From positions 2,480,001-2,544,000 of the forward strand of contig NZ_CP037940.1 in NCBI RefSeq assembly GCF_004358325.1: 64,000 nt of DNA, written 5' to 3'. Position 1 is the stretch's first letter, and each line of letters begins with the position of its first letter. A program made the position numbers and the translations under genes. Shown one piece after another: positions 1 to 8,297 of this stretch. Under the pieces are notes generated by a model. The model worked only from the letters and a program-made list of their open reading frames with translations, ran no database searches and was not told the DNA's origin. Source of the DNA: Periweissella cryptocerci. GTDB taxonomy: Bacteria; Bacillota; Bacilli; Lactobacillales; Lactobacillaceae.

Positions 1-258
1 GTTGAATGGACAAAGGCGTTGCAAGACAACAACTTGCCCGTATATGGTTCACAATTGAATCCAGAAGCTAAGAGTTACCGGACGATTGATCGCGTAATGG
101 ACTTCGGTTTAATCATGGGTAATGAAGGCCAAGGAATGGCTGACGAATTAGCAGCGGCAACGACTGCTAACTTGTACATTCCAATCGAAGGCCAAGCTGA
201 ATCATTGAACGTTGGGGTTGCCGCTGGTATCTTGATGTTTGCAATTAAATTAGATTAG
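1..258 (+). CDS. SpoU/TrmH-family RNA 2'-O-methyltransferase, C-terminal part
   Basis: The reading frame is open from the first base of the window, so the start lies upstream and only the last 85 residues are visible. They carry the SPOUT signatures: GNEGQGM (the conserved N-E-G glycine loop that binds S-adenosylmethionine) and, near the end, the IPIEGQAESLNVGVAAGI stretch that forms the trefoil knot. The family methylates ribose 2'-OH groups in rRNA or tRNA in the cytoplasm. The target of this member cannot be read from the fragment. It ends just before a hairpin terminator, so it closes its transcription unit. Confidence 0.88.
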   Translation, partial: VEWTKALQDNNLPVYGSQLNPEAKSYRTIDRVMDFGLIMGNEGQGMADELAAATTANLYIPIEGQAESLNVGVAAGILMFAIKLD

Positions 259-270
259 TAATTTGAGGGG

Positions 271-300
271 GTTGGGACGAATTTGTTCCAGCTCTTTTTT
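271..300 (+). terminator. Rho-independent terminator after the SpoU methylase
   Basis: An 8-bp stem (GTTGGGAC / GTTCCAGC, with G-U pairs) encloses a 6-nt loop and is followed by TCTTTTTT. Confidence 0.8.
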
Positions 301-420
301 ATTATGTGTTATACGAATTTAGCAGCGAATATCGATATTGATTTATTTTTTCACAAAGTGGGGGGAGTAATGGCGATTTGATAGGGTTTATTGCAGAAAA
401 ATGGGAAAATATCTACGTGA

Positions 421-434
421 TGTGAGCGGTTACT
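421..434 (+). promoter_or_regulatory. cre-like CcpA operator upstream of gluconokinase
   Basis: TGTGAGCGGTTACT matches the cre consensus TGWAANCGNTNWCA at 12 of 14 positions by eye. It lies just upstream of a weak promoter candidate (TTGTTA at 455, TAAGAT at 478, 17-bp spacer) for a sugar-acid kinase gene, which is where carbon catabolite control would be expected. Operator function is inferred from the match and position. Confidence 0.5.
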
Positions 435-518
435 ATTGCTAAAAATCTCACAATTTGTTAAAATTTTTCATAGTAAATAAGATTATATGAAAATAATTTT
501 CAAGAAGAGGGTTAAAAA

Positions 519-2066
519 ATGGATTATACAATTGGTGTCGATTTAGGAACTACTTCAACTAAGGTTGTCCTTTTTGATGAAAACAGTCACGTGATTGCGA
601 CTGCGAACCACGGTTATCCTTTGTATCGTGAATTGCCTGATATGGCCGAAGAAGATATGAACGAAATCTTCCAAGCTACACAAGATGGCTTGATGGACGT
701 TGTACGCCACATTGATTTTGAAGCTGGCGACAAGTTGTTAGCTGTATCATTTTCTAGCGCAATGCACTCGTTGATTGCATTTGATAAAGACTGGAATGCA
801 TTAACGCGTGTGATTACTTGGGCCGATACGCGTGCCGTTAAGTACACCGAAGAATTGAAGTCAACGGGCTTGGGTCAAGAAATTTACTCTAAGACGGGGA
901 CACCAATTCACCCAATGGCACCACTTTCAAAACTTTTGTGGTTGAAAGCAGAAAAGCCTGATATCTATGCTAATGCTGCTCACTACTTGGGGATTAAGGA
1001 ATATATCTTCCACCGTTTGTTCGGTGCTAACAAGATGGATATTTCAATTGCCTCAGGGACAGGTTTGTTCAACATCTTCAACTTAGATTGGGATGAACAA
1101 GCTCTTAGCGTGACTGGTATTGATAAGTCACAATTACCAGAACCAGTTGAACCATACGAAATGGAAACTGCCATGGCTGAAGAATACGCTAAGGTAATTG
1201 GTATTCCAGCCGATACACCATTTGTTTACGGTGCCGGTGATGGTCCATTGTCTAACTTAGGTGTGAACGCTATTCAACCAGGTGTTGCGGCGGTTACTAT
1301 CGGTACTTCTGGTGCTATTCGAGTGGTTTCAGATAAGCCCGTTATTGATCCTAAGGGCCGGACATTCACATACGCCTTGGACAAGGATCACTGGGTTGTT
1401 GGTGGACCAGTTAACAACGGTGGTGATGTCTTCCGTTGGGCTAAGGACAACTTGTTTGATGCAGAAAAATCAACAGCTGCATTGTTGAACATGGATCCAT
1501 ATGATTTGTTAACTGAAATCGCATCTAAGGTACCCGCTGGTGCGGATGGATTGTTATTCCACCCATACCTTGGTGGTGAACGTGCGCCAATTTGGGATGC
1601 CAATGCGCGTGGTTCATTCTTTGGTTTGACGCACGAACACGGCCGGGCCCACATGGTTCGTTCAGTGCTCGAAGGAATTATTTTCAACATCTACATGGTT
1701 TCATTGGCCTTGGAAGAAGTTGTTGGTGATTTACACAATATTCAAGCAACTGGTGGGTTCGCACGCTCACCATTGTGGCGCCAAATGGCTGCGGATATCT
1801 TTGAACAACCAGTTACAGTACCTGAAGCATTTGAATCAGGCGCTTTAGCTGCCACAGTTGTTGCTAAGAAAGCATTGGGCATCATGGATAACTTGGAAGA
1901 TATTGCTGAATTAGTTGGTGATAGTAACACTTACCAACCTAACCCAGAAAACTACGAAGTTTACCGTGAACTTGCACCAATCTTTATTCGTTTGAGCCGT
2001 CAATTCAGCCCAGAATATGAAAACATTGCCAATTTCCAACGTAAGTACAACCACAACAAGAAGTAA
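519..2066 (+). CDS. gntK: Gluconokinase (FGGY carbohydrate kinase family)
   Basis: Predicted cytoplasmic kinase that phosphorylates gluconate to 6-phosphogluconate, feeding the pentose-phosphate/phosphoketolase route of heterofermentative bacteria. The 515-residue length fits the FGGY family. The N-terminus has the ATPase phosphate-binding motif IGVDLGTTSTKVVLF (residues 5-19). The second domain has GAGDGPLSNLG and VTIGTSGAIR, and the C-terminal part has the ATGGFARSPLWRQ adenosine motif. Start chosen at ATG 519 after AAGAAGAGGG. No gluconate permease or dehydrogenase is adjacent, so it stands alone under a cre-like site. A related FGGY specificity cannot be excluded, but the sequence looks typical of lactic-acid-bacterial GntK. 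Confidence 0.88.
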   Translation: MDYTIGVDLGTTSTKVVLFDENSHVIATANHGYPLYRELPDMAEEDMNEIFQATQDGLMDVVRHIDFEAGDKLLAVSFSSAMHSLIAFDKDWNALTRVITWADTRAVKYTEELKSTGLGQEIYSKTGTPIHPMAPLSKLLWLKAEKPDIYANAAHYLGIKEYIFHRLFGANKMDISIASGTGLFNIFNLDWDEQALSVTGIDKSQLPEPVEPYEMETAMAEEYAKVIGIPADTPFVYGAGDGPLSNLGVNAIQPGVAAVTIGTSGAIRVVSDKPVIDPKGRTFTYALDKDHWVVGGPVNNGGDVFRWAKDNLFDAEKSTAALLNMDPYDLLTEIASKVPAGADGLLFHPYLGGERAPIWDANARGSFFGLTHEHGRAHMVRSVLEGIIFNIYMVSLALEEVVGDLHNIQATGGFARSPLWRQMAADIFEQPVTVPEAFESGALAATVVAKKALGIMDNLEDIAELVGDSNTYQPNPENYEVYRELAPIFIRLSRQFSPEYENIANFQRKYNHNKK

Positions 2067-2082
2067 TCAAATAGCTAACGAT

Positions 2083-2116
2083 AAATGCGTTCCTGAAATA
2101 AGGGATGCATTTTTTG
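2083..2116 (+). terminator. Terminator after gntK
   Basis: A 12-bp stem with G-U pairs (AAATGCGTTCCT / AGGGATGCATTT), loop GAAATA, then a T run. Confidence 0.8.
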
Positions 2117-2127
2117 TATCTTGTCTT

Positions 2128-2257
2128 GGCACTATTCCGTCTGACGTGGGATTTATAAAATGTGATGCATGATGCCATCACGGTGACTGGTTCCAGACAC
2201 GCAGTGGGAATCAATCTGAGAAACATATCCAAATTACACGCTAGAAAAATTTTAGCC
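2128..2257 (+). mobile_element. Internally deleted copy (130 bp) of the GGC...GCC MITE-like element
   Basis: The left end (GGCACTATTCCGTCTGACGT onward) and the right end (tail ACGCTAGAAAAATTTTAGCC) match the ends of the full copies at 53868-54440 and 55880-56440. The roughly 430-bp interior is missing, and the sequence jumps from the left end to the ACTGGTTCCAGACACG block. The flanks CTTGTCTT (2120-2127) and CTTATCCT (2258-2265) agree at 6 of 8 positions, consistent with a worn target duplication. No transposase is encoded. Confidence 0.75.
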
Positions 2258-2265
2258 CTTATCCT

Positions 2266-2500
2266 CAACGGAAATATGTGCTTCACACATATCACCCTAG
2301 TCGCGGTGTAAAGGCTGCGCCCGTCAAGTAATTTACTGTCACTCCGTTAGTTAGGACTAATTCGCAAATTAACGAAAACAGTTACCAACCACAAGCCGTA
2401 GTGGCATGGAAAAAACAACACTGACAACAGAACCTTAGTAATTCTGCGCTAGAACCAATATAAAATTGGCGCGCTAGGGTGATTACGGAAATTTGAAGAA
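2266..2500. repeat. Divergent remnant related to the MITE-like family
   Basis: The stretch has GGTGTAAAGGCTG and GTCACTCCGTTAGTTAG, which resemble interior blocks of the copies near 54224 and 56208. It ends near 2441 with TTCTGCGCTAGAACC, which resembles the element right end. A hairpin ATATGTG/CACATAT lies at about 2274-2291. The pieces CACTCCGTTAGTTAG and AAAAACAACACTG recur at 3163-3233. No gene is seen between gntK and the HD gene. Confidence 0.5.
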
Positions 2501-2511
2501 AGTGTGAATAA

Positions 2512-2540
2512 TTGGTCCGACCAGTTTTTTGTAGTATAAT
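2512..2540 (+). promoter_or_regulatory. Promoter for the HD-domain gene
   Basis: TTGGTC, a 17-bp spacer and a perfect TATAAT lie 41 bp upstream of the start codon. Confidence 0.65.
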
Positions 2541-2580
2541 GAATTCGAAGGTTAATTAACCTAGAAAGAAGGACGACTGC

Positions 2581-3066
2581 TTGAAACAAAATGATTGGCG
2601 AACAGATGTGCAATATCGTAGTTACATCGACGATTTGTTGGTTAAAGATGAAGTGCAACAGTTGCAAAACTACGTACAACATCACCACTCAGATCGTTTG
2701 ACACATTCTTTGAGCGTTTCATATCAAAGCTATGTTTGGGCTAAAAAGTTACACTTGGATGCACGGGCAGTCGCACGAGCAGGCTTGTTACACGACATGT
2801 TTTACTATGACTGGCGTGATACAAAGTTTGAGCTTGGTTCGCATGCCTTCATTCACCCACGGGTTTCCTTGCGCAATGCTGAAAAGTTGACGGTTCTTTC
2901 ACCAATGGAAAAGGACATCATCTTGAAGCATATGTTTGGCGCAACGATGGAATTACCATCATACCGTGAGAGCTATTTGGTCGACATGGTTGATAATGTT
3001 GCTGCGGTACAAGAATTTTTCCTTCCAAAGTGGAATGCTTTCAAGGCAAAATTTGCTAACATCTAA
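2581..3066 (+). CDS. HD-domain family protein (putative phosphohydrolase)
   Basis: A 161-residue cytoplasmic protein with HD-superfamily spacing: H in the helix SDRLTHSLSVS (about residue 41), then GLLHDMFYYDW with the His-Asp pair (about residues 71-72), then His in ILKHMFG and D in LVDMVDNV. HD proteins are metal-dependent phosphohydrolases or phosphodiesterases; the substrate here is unknown. The start is TTG 2581, preceded by AGAAAGAAGGA at good spacing. It is a single-gene unit between its own promoter and a terminator, with repeat-derived DNA on both sides. Confidence 0.75.
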   Translation: MKQNDWRTDVQYRSYIDDLLVKDEVQQLQNYVQHHHSDRLTHSLSVSYQSYVWAKKLHLDARAVARAGLLHDMFYYDWRDTKFELGSHAFIHPRVSLRNAEKLTVLSPMEKDIILKHMFGATMELPSYRESYLVDMVDNVAAVQEFFLPKWNAFKAKFANI

Positions 3067-3080
3067 ACACGCTTTTTACC

Positions 3081-3119
3081 AACAGCCAGTTTTGCCGATT
3101 CGGTGAGCTGGTTGTTTTC
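3081..3119 (+). terminator. Terminator after the HD-domain gene
   Basis: The stem AACAGCCAG / CTGGTTGTT carries a small inner stem, and a short T-rich tail follows. Confidence 0.65.
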
Positions 3120-3139
3120 TGTTGTGCCGGTTATGGTGT

Positions 3140-3300
3140 TGAGGCTAATTTATTAACTTAGGCACTCCGTTAGTTAGTAATGATTCTCAAACTAGCAAAA
3201 AACGGGCCGCAATAGTATGGGAAAAACAACACTGTTAACAAAATGATCATTACGAAACGACAAGAAACTTAGGGCATATATAAAAATTGCACAAATTTTA
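3140..3300. repeat. Divergent remnant of the interspersed repeat family
   Basis: The stretch shares CACTCCGTTAGTTAG (3163-3177) and an ATGGGAAAAACAACACTG-like block (3216-3233) with 2340-2422, plus a TTAGGGCATAT motif also found inside the MITE copy near 54313. With the remnant at 2266-2500 it brackets the HD gene. No coding potential is seen; the rest of 3067-3502 is AT-rich leader DNA. Confidence 0.45.
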
Positions 3301-3410
3301 GGCGGTGAAATAAAATGGTAAAAATTTAAACATAGATTTTGCTTATTCATCTATTTTTGCGATGAATTATTGTGAAAAAATGAACTTTTTATGAATGTTA
3401 AGAAACATTG

Positions 3411-3440
3411 TTTACATAGGGAAAAAAAGCGTGCTATAAT
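3411..3440 (+). promoter_or_regulatory. Promoter for the HxlR-type regulator
   Basis: TTTACA, an 18-bp spacer and a perfect TATAAT preceded by TGC (extended -10), 62 bp upstream of the start codon. Confidence 0.7.
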
Positions 3441-3502
3441 TCTAATTGACAAAAAGTAAGTATTATTAATTTACAATATAGATTATAAGAGGAATATATA
3501 TC

Positions 3503-3838
3503 ATGGAAAACGTTACTAAAGATGGTTTGAGTTTGTGTCCAAAGTTCGCCAAGACTTTTGAAATTCTTGGTCGTAAGTGGAATGGGATGATTATCGAAGT
3601 TTTGCTTAACAACGGGGTTTCACGTTTTAAAGATTTAGCAGCAGCTGTTCAAAACTGCTCTGACCGGGTCTTGGTCGAACGTTTGAAGGAATTAGAAGAA
3701 GAAGGTATTGTTGAACGTCGGACTTACGAAGATTCAGCTTTGATTAACTATGCTTTGACTGAACGCGGTACTGCAATGCGTTCAATGATGGATGCCATTC
3801 ACGAATGGGCTGATCAAACTTACGCACAAGCGATTTAA
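3503..3838 (+). CDS. HxlR-family winged-helix transcriptional regulator
   Basis: A 111-residue DNA-binding protein. The family hallmarks are a Cys-Pro near the N-terminus (LCPKFAKTFEILGRKWNG, residues about 11-28), the recognition helix region RFKDLAAAVQNCSDRVLVERLKELEEEG, and the wing ending in YALTERG. HxlR proteins act as dimers, and many sense redox or electrophilic stress through the conserved Cys. Two MFS transporter genes follow after a terminator in the same orientation, so control of those genes is a reasonable guess only. Start ATG 3503 follows AGAGGAATATATATC. Confidence 0.85.
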   Translation: MENVTKDGLSLCPKFAKTFEILGRKWNGMIIEVLLNNGVSRFKDLAAAVQNCSDRVLVERLKELEEEGIVERRTYEDSALINYALTERGTAMRSMMDAIHEWADQTYAQAI

Positions 3839-3856
3839 TAATATTATTTATCTATA

Positions 3857-3886
3857 GGCTGGCACAGAAATGTGTTGGCTTTTTTG
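3857..3886 (+). terminator. Terminator after the HxlR gene
   Basis: The stem GCTGGCACA / TGTGTTGGC has a GAAA loop and is followed by a T run. Confidence 0.8.
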
Positions 3887-3965
3887 TTGCGTTAAAAATT
3901 TGCATTTGACAAGGGGGTGTATACTTGATTAAGTTTCATGAGTTTAGGAAGGAAGCGAACTAAGA

Positions 3966-5174
3966 ATGGATGTTGCATCCAATCGTATTTTCACCAAGGA
4001 GTTTTGGCAACTGGCTTTAGTAAACTTAGCTAGTATGCTGACGTTTTATAGTTTGATGGTCTCGATAGGGCCGTTTGTCGTGGATACATATCACGTTTCG
4101 ACCGCGTTAAGCGGAATTGTTGTGGGGGTCACGGTTATCGGGACGCTGCTATCACGGATGGCAGCTGGATACTTGACCACCATTTATAGCCCCAAAAAAT
4201 TAATGATTGTCGGTATGTTGGTCTTAGTGCCATCATTGCTTTTATATCAGATTGAAATCGGCGTGGGCTTTTTAATCGCCGTGCGTTTTATTCAAGGGAT
4301 AGCTGTTGGATTAATCGGAACAGTTACGAATACGGCCGTGGTCTTCGTCGTGCCAAAGTTGCGCCGGAGTGAAGGTATTAGTTATTTTAGTTTGAGTACA
4401 ATTGTTGCGACGGCGATTGGCCCATTTTTCGCACTATTGTTGACACAGTTTGTTAGTTATTCAGTTTTATTTTGGATTGAAGTAATCATTGCACTGATCG
4501 GTTTGGCGGTTGCTTGGAGTATTAATCCAACAACGGTGACCTTTGAAACTAAAAATGTGTCCAAAGAAATGCCATCAGCACAAAAAGCTGAAGATCGTGG
4601 AATTCGGCAATTCTTAGAACCACGGGTCTTTGGTTTGTCAGCATTAATGTTTGTCGTGTCATTTGCCTATGCCAGTCTACAAAGCGATTTGGATTTTTTC
4701 GCTGAAAAAATTGGGATTGGTGCCTTTGCAAGTTACTTCTTCTTAGTTTATGCGGGGGTAATTTTGCTTTCACGGCCGTTCTCAGGGCGTCTGATGGATG
4801 TTAAAAGCGAGAGCTACATCATGTACCCCGCATTAATCATTTTAGCAGTGGGGATGTGGTTAATCAGTGGCATGCATAGTGGGGTGATGCTTTTAATCGC
4901 CGCCATTTTCATTGGGATTGGTTTTGGTAATTTCCAATCAACTATTCAAGCAACGGTGGCCAAATTAGTTCCAAGTCACCGCTTAGGCCAAGCAAATTCG
5001 ACATACTTTATTTTCTTTGATGCTGGTTTAGGATTCGGTCCCTATATCTTGGGGACGTTGATTCCAATTTTAGGCTATCGGCATTTGTTTATTGCCATGG
5101 CGATACTAGCTTTGATTGGTTTGCCATTTTATTATTTGGTACATGGCCGCCATATTGGAAAGTCAGTTTATTAA
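3966..5174 (+). CDS. MFS transporter, first of a tandem paralogous pair
   Basis: A 402-residue integral membrane protein of the major facilitator superfamily (DHA1-like size) with about 12 hydrophobic segments by eye. The cytoplasmic loop 2-3 region SRMAAGYLTTIYSPKK is a variant of MFS motif A, and RFIQGIAVG resembles motif B. The central loop (about residues 190-220) is charged. It is probably a proton-coupled exporter; the substrate is unknown. It is very similar along its whole length to the next gene, indicating a local duplication. ATG 3966 follows AGGAAGG. The HxlR regulator upstream is a candidate controller. Confidence 0.85.
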   Translation: MDVASNRIFTKEFWQLALVNLASMLTFYSLMVSIGPFVVDTYHVSTALSGIVVGVTVIGTLLSRMAAGYLTTIYSPKKLMIVGMLVLVPSLLLYQIEIGVGFLIAVRFIQGIAVGLIGTVTNTAVVFVVPKLRRSEGISYFSLSTIVATAIGPFFALLLTQFVSYSVLFWIEVIIALIGLAVAWSINPTTVTFETKNVSKEMPSAQKAEDRGIRQFLEPRVFGLSALMFVVSFAYASLQSDLDFFAEKIGIGAFASYFFLVYAGVILLSRPFSGRLMDVKSESYIMYPALIILAVGMWLISGMHSGVMLLIAAIFIGIGFGNFQSTIQATVAKLVPSHRLGQANSTYFIFFDAGLGFGPYILGTLIPILGYRHLFIAMAILALIGLPFYYLVHGRHIGKSVY

Positions 5175-5189
5175 TAGATTTATGTTGAG

Positions 5190-5220
5190 AGATTCTGTCG
5201 TTTTGGCAGGGTCTTTTTTT
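5190..5220 (+). terminator. Terminator between the paired MFS genes
   Basis: The stem AGATTCTGTC / GGCAGGGTCT, with G-U pairs, is followed by a T run. The two paralogs are therefore probably separate transcripts. Confidence 0.75.
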
Positions 5221-5375
5221 ACGCGGTTGCACGGCGAATGCTGGCTGATTTGACAACGTACTAAAAAGAAGCGTATCGTTAATAGTTGCAGTTTTTAGGG
5301 ATGTTAGCTGTGAATGTTAATAAAATAGCATTTAGAACTGACAGCATTTCGGGAAAAAGAAAAGAGGATTATTAG

Positions 5376-6569
5376 TTGGAAACAGAATCGAGTCAAATAT
5401 TTACCAAGCCGTTTTGGCAATTAGCGATGATTAATTTCGCAAGTATGCTGACATTTTATAGTTTGATGGTTTCAATTGGACCATATGTTGTCGATACATA
5501 TCATGTTTCAACTGCCGTGAGCGGGATTGTTGTGGGGATTACCGTTATCGGATCATTAATATCACGGATGGCATCGGGATACTTAACGACGATTTTTAGT
5601 TCCAAAAAATTATTGCTGGTGGGGATGTTTCTCCTTGTGCCGGCATTACTGTTATATGAAATTCAAATTGGGATTGGTTTCTTAATTGCGGTTCGGTTAA
5701 TTCAAGGGATTGCGATTGGTTTAGTCGGTACAGTAACTAATACGGCGGTAGTTTTCGTTATTCCAAAGTTACGCCGGAGTGAGGGGATTAGTTACTTTAG
5801 TTTAAGTACGATTGTTGCTACTGCAATTGGTCCGTTCTTTGCTTTGTTGATGACCCAATTTGTTAGTTTCTCGGTGTTGTTTGCGATTGAAGTGATTATC
5901 GGTGTGTTTGGCTTAGTAGTTGCTTTAGGGATTGACGCCAATCGAATTAAATTTGAAATTAAACATGTGAGTGCAGATGAACCTGGTGATAAGGGGATTC
6001 GTAAGTTTCTGGAACCAAAAGTCTTTGGCTTGTCATTTTTAATGATGATGATTGCCGTTGCCTATGCAAGTTTGCAAAGTGATTTAGCGTTCTTCGCTGA
6101 TAAGCTTGGTATTGGTAGCTTTGCTAGCTACTTCTTCTTGGTTTATGCCGGAGTAATTTTGTTATCGCGGCCGTTTTCTGGTCGCCTGATGGATATTAAA
6201 AATGAAAATTTCATTGTTTATCCTGGATTAGTATTGTTAGCCTTCGGGTTGTGGTTAATTAGCGGGATGCATTCTGGTTTAATGCTATTATTTGCCGCTA
6301 TCTTCATCGGGGTTGGTTTTGGTAATTTCCAATCAACTATTCAGGCAACGATTGCTAAATTAGTACCCGGACACCGCTTAGGACCTGCTAACTCGACGTA
6401 TTTTATTTTCTTTGATTTAGGATTAGGGGTCGGACCTTACGTACTCGGTAGCTTGGTACCAGCGTTGGGCTTCCGCCACTTGTTCTTAGCCATGGCAGTA
6501 CTGGCGCTCGTTGGCTTACCATTGTACTTCGTATTACATGGTCGCTATGTTGGTAAAGTTGCCAAATAG
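5376..6569 (+). CDS. MFS transporter, second of the pair
   Basis: A 397-residue paralog of the preceding transporter. Long blocks are identical or nearly so (for example TNTAVVFV, PKLRRSEGISYFSLST, GFGNFQSTIQAT). Differences cluster at the N-terminus and in the central loop, which is several residues shorter here. The start is TTG 5376, preceded by AAAAGAGGATTATTAG. The 201-bp gap between the pair holds a terminator and no recognisable gene. Divergence of the loops could mean different substrates or different regulation. Confidence 0.85.
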   Translation: METESSQIFTKPFWQLAMINFASMLTFYSLMVSIGPYVVDTYHVSTAVSGIVVGITVIGSLISRMASGYLTTIFSSKKLLLVGMFLLVPALLLYEIQIGIGFLIAVRLIQGIAIGLVGTVTNTAVVFVIPKLRRSEGISYFSLSTIVATAIGPFFALLMTQFVSFSVLFAIEVIIGVFGLVVALGIDANRIKFEIKHVSADEPGDKGIRKFLEPKVFGLSFLMMMIAVAYASLQSDLAFFADKLGIGSFASYFFLVYAGVILLSRPFSGRLMDIKNENFIVYPGLVLLAFGLWLISGMHSGLMLLFAAIFIGVGFGNFQSTIQATIAKLVPGHRLGPANSTYFIFFDLGLGVGPYVLGSLVPALGFRHLFLAMAVLALVGLPLYFVLHGRYVGKVAK

Positions 6570-6713
6570 TTGTCAGTATCAGGCTTAAATGCTGATTTGT
6601 AACCACACGTTGTTAGTAACATGCATAATGTTAATCGCACAAAATACGGTTTAACAGCAAAATAACGTGCCAAGTTTATTTTGATTTTCAAATGTCCACA
6701 TGTAACCTGAATG

Positions 6714-6722
6714 TGGTATACT
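6714..6722 (+). promoter_or_regulatory. Extended -10 promoter of the pheST T-box transcript
   Basis: TGG followed directly by TATACT forms an extended -10. No good -35 is visible at 17 bp, as is usual for this promoter type. It lies just upstream of the T-box leader. Confidence 0.55.
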
Positions 6723-6739
6723 AGCAAACGAAATAACTT

Positions 6740-6993
6740 AACAGCGAAGATAAGAAGTAGTAGTGAACAAGTGTTGTAAACAGGGATTAGCTAGCTTGAC
6801 TGTGACTAGCTAAAGACAACACAAGTGCATGAATTCACTCTTTGAGCTATGTTTGGTACATCAGATTGACTAACAAATATCGGGTTGTCACCGTTACAGG
6901 ACTACTTAAGTGATTGGCTTGCTGCAATCAAAATAAGGGTGGTACCACGATTATACGTCCCTGTGTCTCATTTTGAGATGCAGGGACTTTTTT
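6740..6993 (+). promoter_or_regulatory. T-box riboswitch leader for phenylalanyl-tRNA synthetase
   Basis: The T-box sequence AGGGTGGTACCACG lies at 6936-6949, matching the conserved 14-nt element that pairs in the antiterminator. It is followed by a strong terminator (GTCCCTG...CAGGGAC then six T, 6957-6993). Upstream, GTGTTGT/ACAACAC and AGTGAA/TTCACT pairings build a stem I with the specifier loop around GAATTCAC, giving TTC (6834-6836) as the likely Phe specifier codon. Uncharged tRNA-Phe would stabilise the antiterminator and switch on pheS-pheT. Confidence 0.92.
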
Positions 6994-7018
6994 GTTTCAA
7001 GCTGTAGTTAGTCGTAAT

Positions 7019-7053
7019 GTCCCATTAGCTAGCGTATTATTAGCTAATGGGAC
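7019..7053 (+). repeat. Perfect 13-bp inverted repeat between the T-box terminator and pheS
   Basis: GTCCCATTAGCTA and its exact complement flank a 9-nt loop (GCGTATTAT). No T run follows, so it is not a standard terminator. It may be an RNA-stabilising hairpin, a processing site or a protein-binding operator. Confidence 0.7.
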
Positions 7054-7131
7054 AACGCATTAAGGTTAACGTCATCAAATTAGTGTTCAAGTTAAGTTCA
7101 ATATTTAGTCCAAGTTAAGAAGGGAAAAATT

Positions 7132-8163
7132 ATGTCATTACAAGACACATTAACTGAATTACAAGCAGATGTTTTGGCGCAAATCGACCAAACTACTGAA
7201 TTGAAAAGTTTGAACGATATCCGGGTCAATACTTTAGGTAAAAAAGGACCAATCACGGAAGTTCTCCGTGGAATGAAGGATTTAACAGCTGAAGAGCGAC
7301 CTGTTGTGGGTGCTTTTGCTAACGAAATCCGTGATAACTTGCAAGCTGCAATTGAAACGAAAAAAGCCGCACTTGAAGCCGCTGCATTGAACGCGCAATT
7401 AGCTAGTGAAGCACTTGATGTGACTTTACCCGGTCATGCTGTACGCAAGGGAAACGCGCACGTTATTCAACAAATCATTGAACAATTGGAAGATCAATTT
7501 ATCGGGATGGGTTACCAAATAGCCGAAGGTCCTGAAGTTGAAGAAGATAAATATAACTTCGAAATGATGAACTTGCCTAAGGATCACCCCGCTCGTGATA
7601 TGCAAGATACTTTCTACATCACACCTGAAATTTTGATGCGGACGCAAACTTCACCAGTGCAAGCACGCACGATGGAACAACACGACTTTGCAAAGGGTGC
7701 TTTGAAGATGATTTCACCAGGTCGCGTATATCGTCGCGATACTGATGATGCCACACACTCCCACCAATTCCACCAAGTTGAAGGATTAGTGATCGACAAG
7801 CACATTACCATGGGTGACTTGAAGGGAACACTGTTAGCTGTTGCGCAAGAATTATTTGGTGCCAAGCACCAAATCCGTTTGCGTCCTTCATACTTCCCAT
7901 TCACGGAACCATCAGTGGAAGTTGATGTTTCATGGGGGGATGTTGATGAAAACACGAAACCTGAAGATATCGAATGGATTGAAGTATTGGGGGCCGGCAT
8001 GGTGCACCCGAACGTCTTGACAAAAGCCGGCATTGACCCCGAAGTTTATGGGGGCTTTGCCTTTGGTTTAGGACCCGATCGTTTTGCAATGTTGAAGTAC
8101 GGGGTCGATGATATCCGGAACTTCTACTTGAACGATGTCCGTTTCTTATCACAATTTAAATAA
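7132..8163 (+). CDS. pheS: Phenylalanyl-tRNA synthetase alpha subunit
   Basis: Catalytic subunit of the alpha2-beta2 enzyme that charges tRNA-Phe. At 343 residues it has the usual length. The N-terminal coiled coil (about 1-85) binds tRNA. The class II core shows motif 2 around [19 protein letters not shown] and motif 3 in [20 protein letters not shown]. Start ATG 7132 is preceded by AGAAGGG. It is controlled by the T-box leader and followed after 134 bp by pheT. Confidence 0.97.
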   Translation: MSLQDTLTELQADVLAQIDQTTELKSLNDIRVNTLGKKGPITEVLRGMKDLTAEERPVVGAFANEIRDNLQAAIETKKAALEAAALNAQLASEALDVTLPGHAVRKGNAHVIQQIIEQLEDQFIGMGYQIAEGPEVEEDKYNFEMMNLPKDHPARDMQDTFYITPEILMRTQTSPVQARTMEQHDFAKGALKMISPGRVYRRDTDDATHSHQFHQVEGLVIDKHITMGDLKGTLLAVAQELFGAKHQIRLRPSYFPFTEPSVEVDVSWGDVDENTKPEDIEWIEVLGAGMVHPNVLTKAGIDPEVYGGFAFGLGPDRFAMLKYGVDDIRNFYLNDVRFLSQFK

Positions 8164-8297
8164 AAAAGTGTTACTCAAGCGTGTTTTGGATTCGCGAGAT
8201 AGCGTCGTTCATATAATGTGAATTGAATCAATTTAGAACGAAGGCTACTCACCAAAGCGCAACGCTTGAAAGGCACGTTAATAAAGGAGCAAGTACA

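Noticed and set aside
7614..8033. 139-codon open frame antisense to pheS
   Set aside because: Overlaps the conserved catalytic core of pheS in full; no initiation signals.
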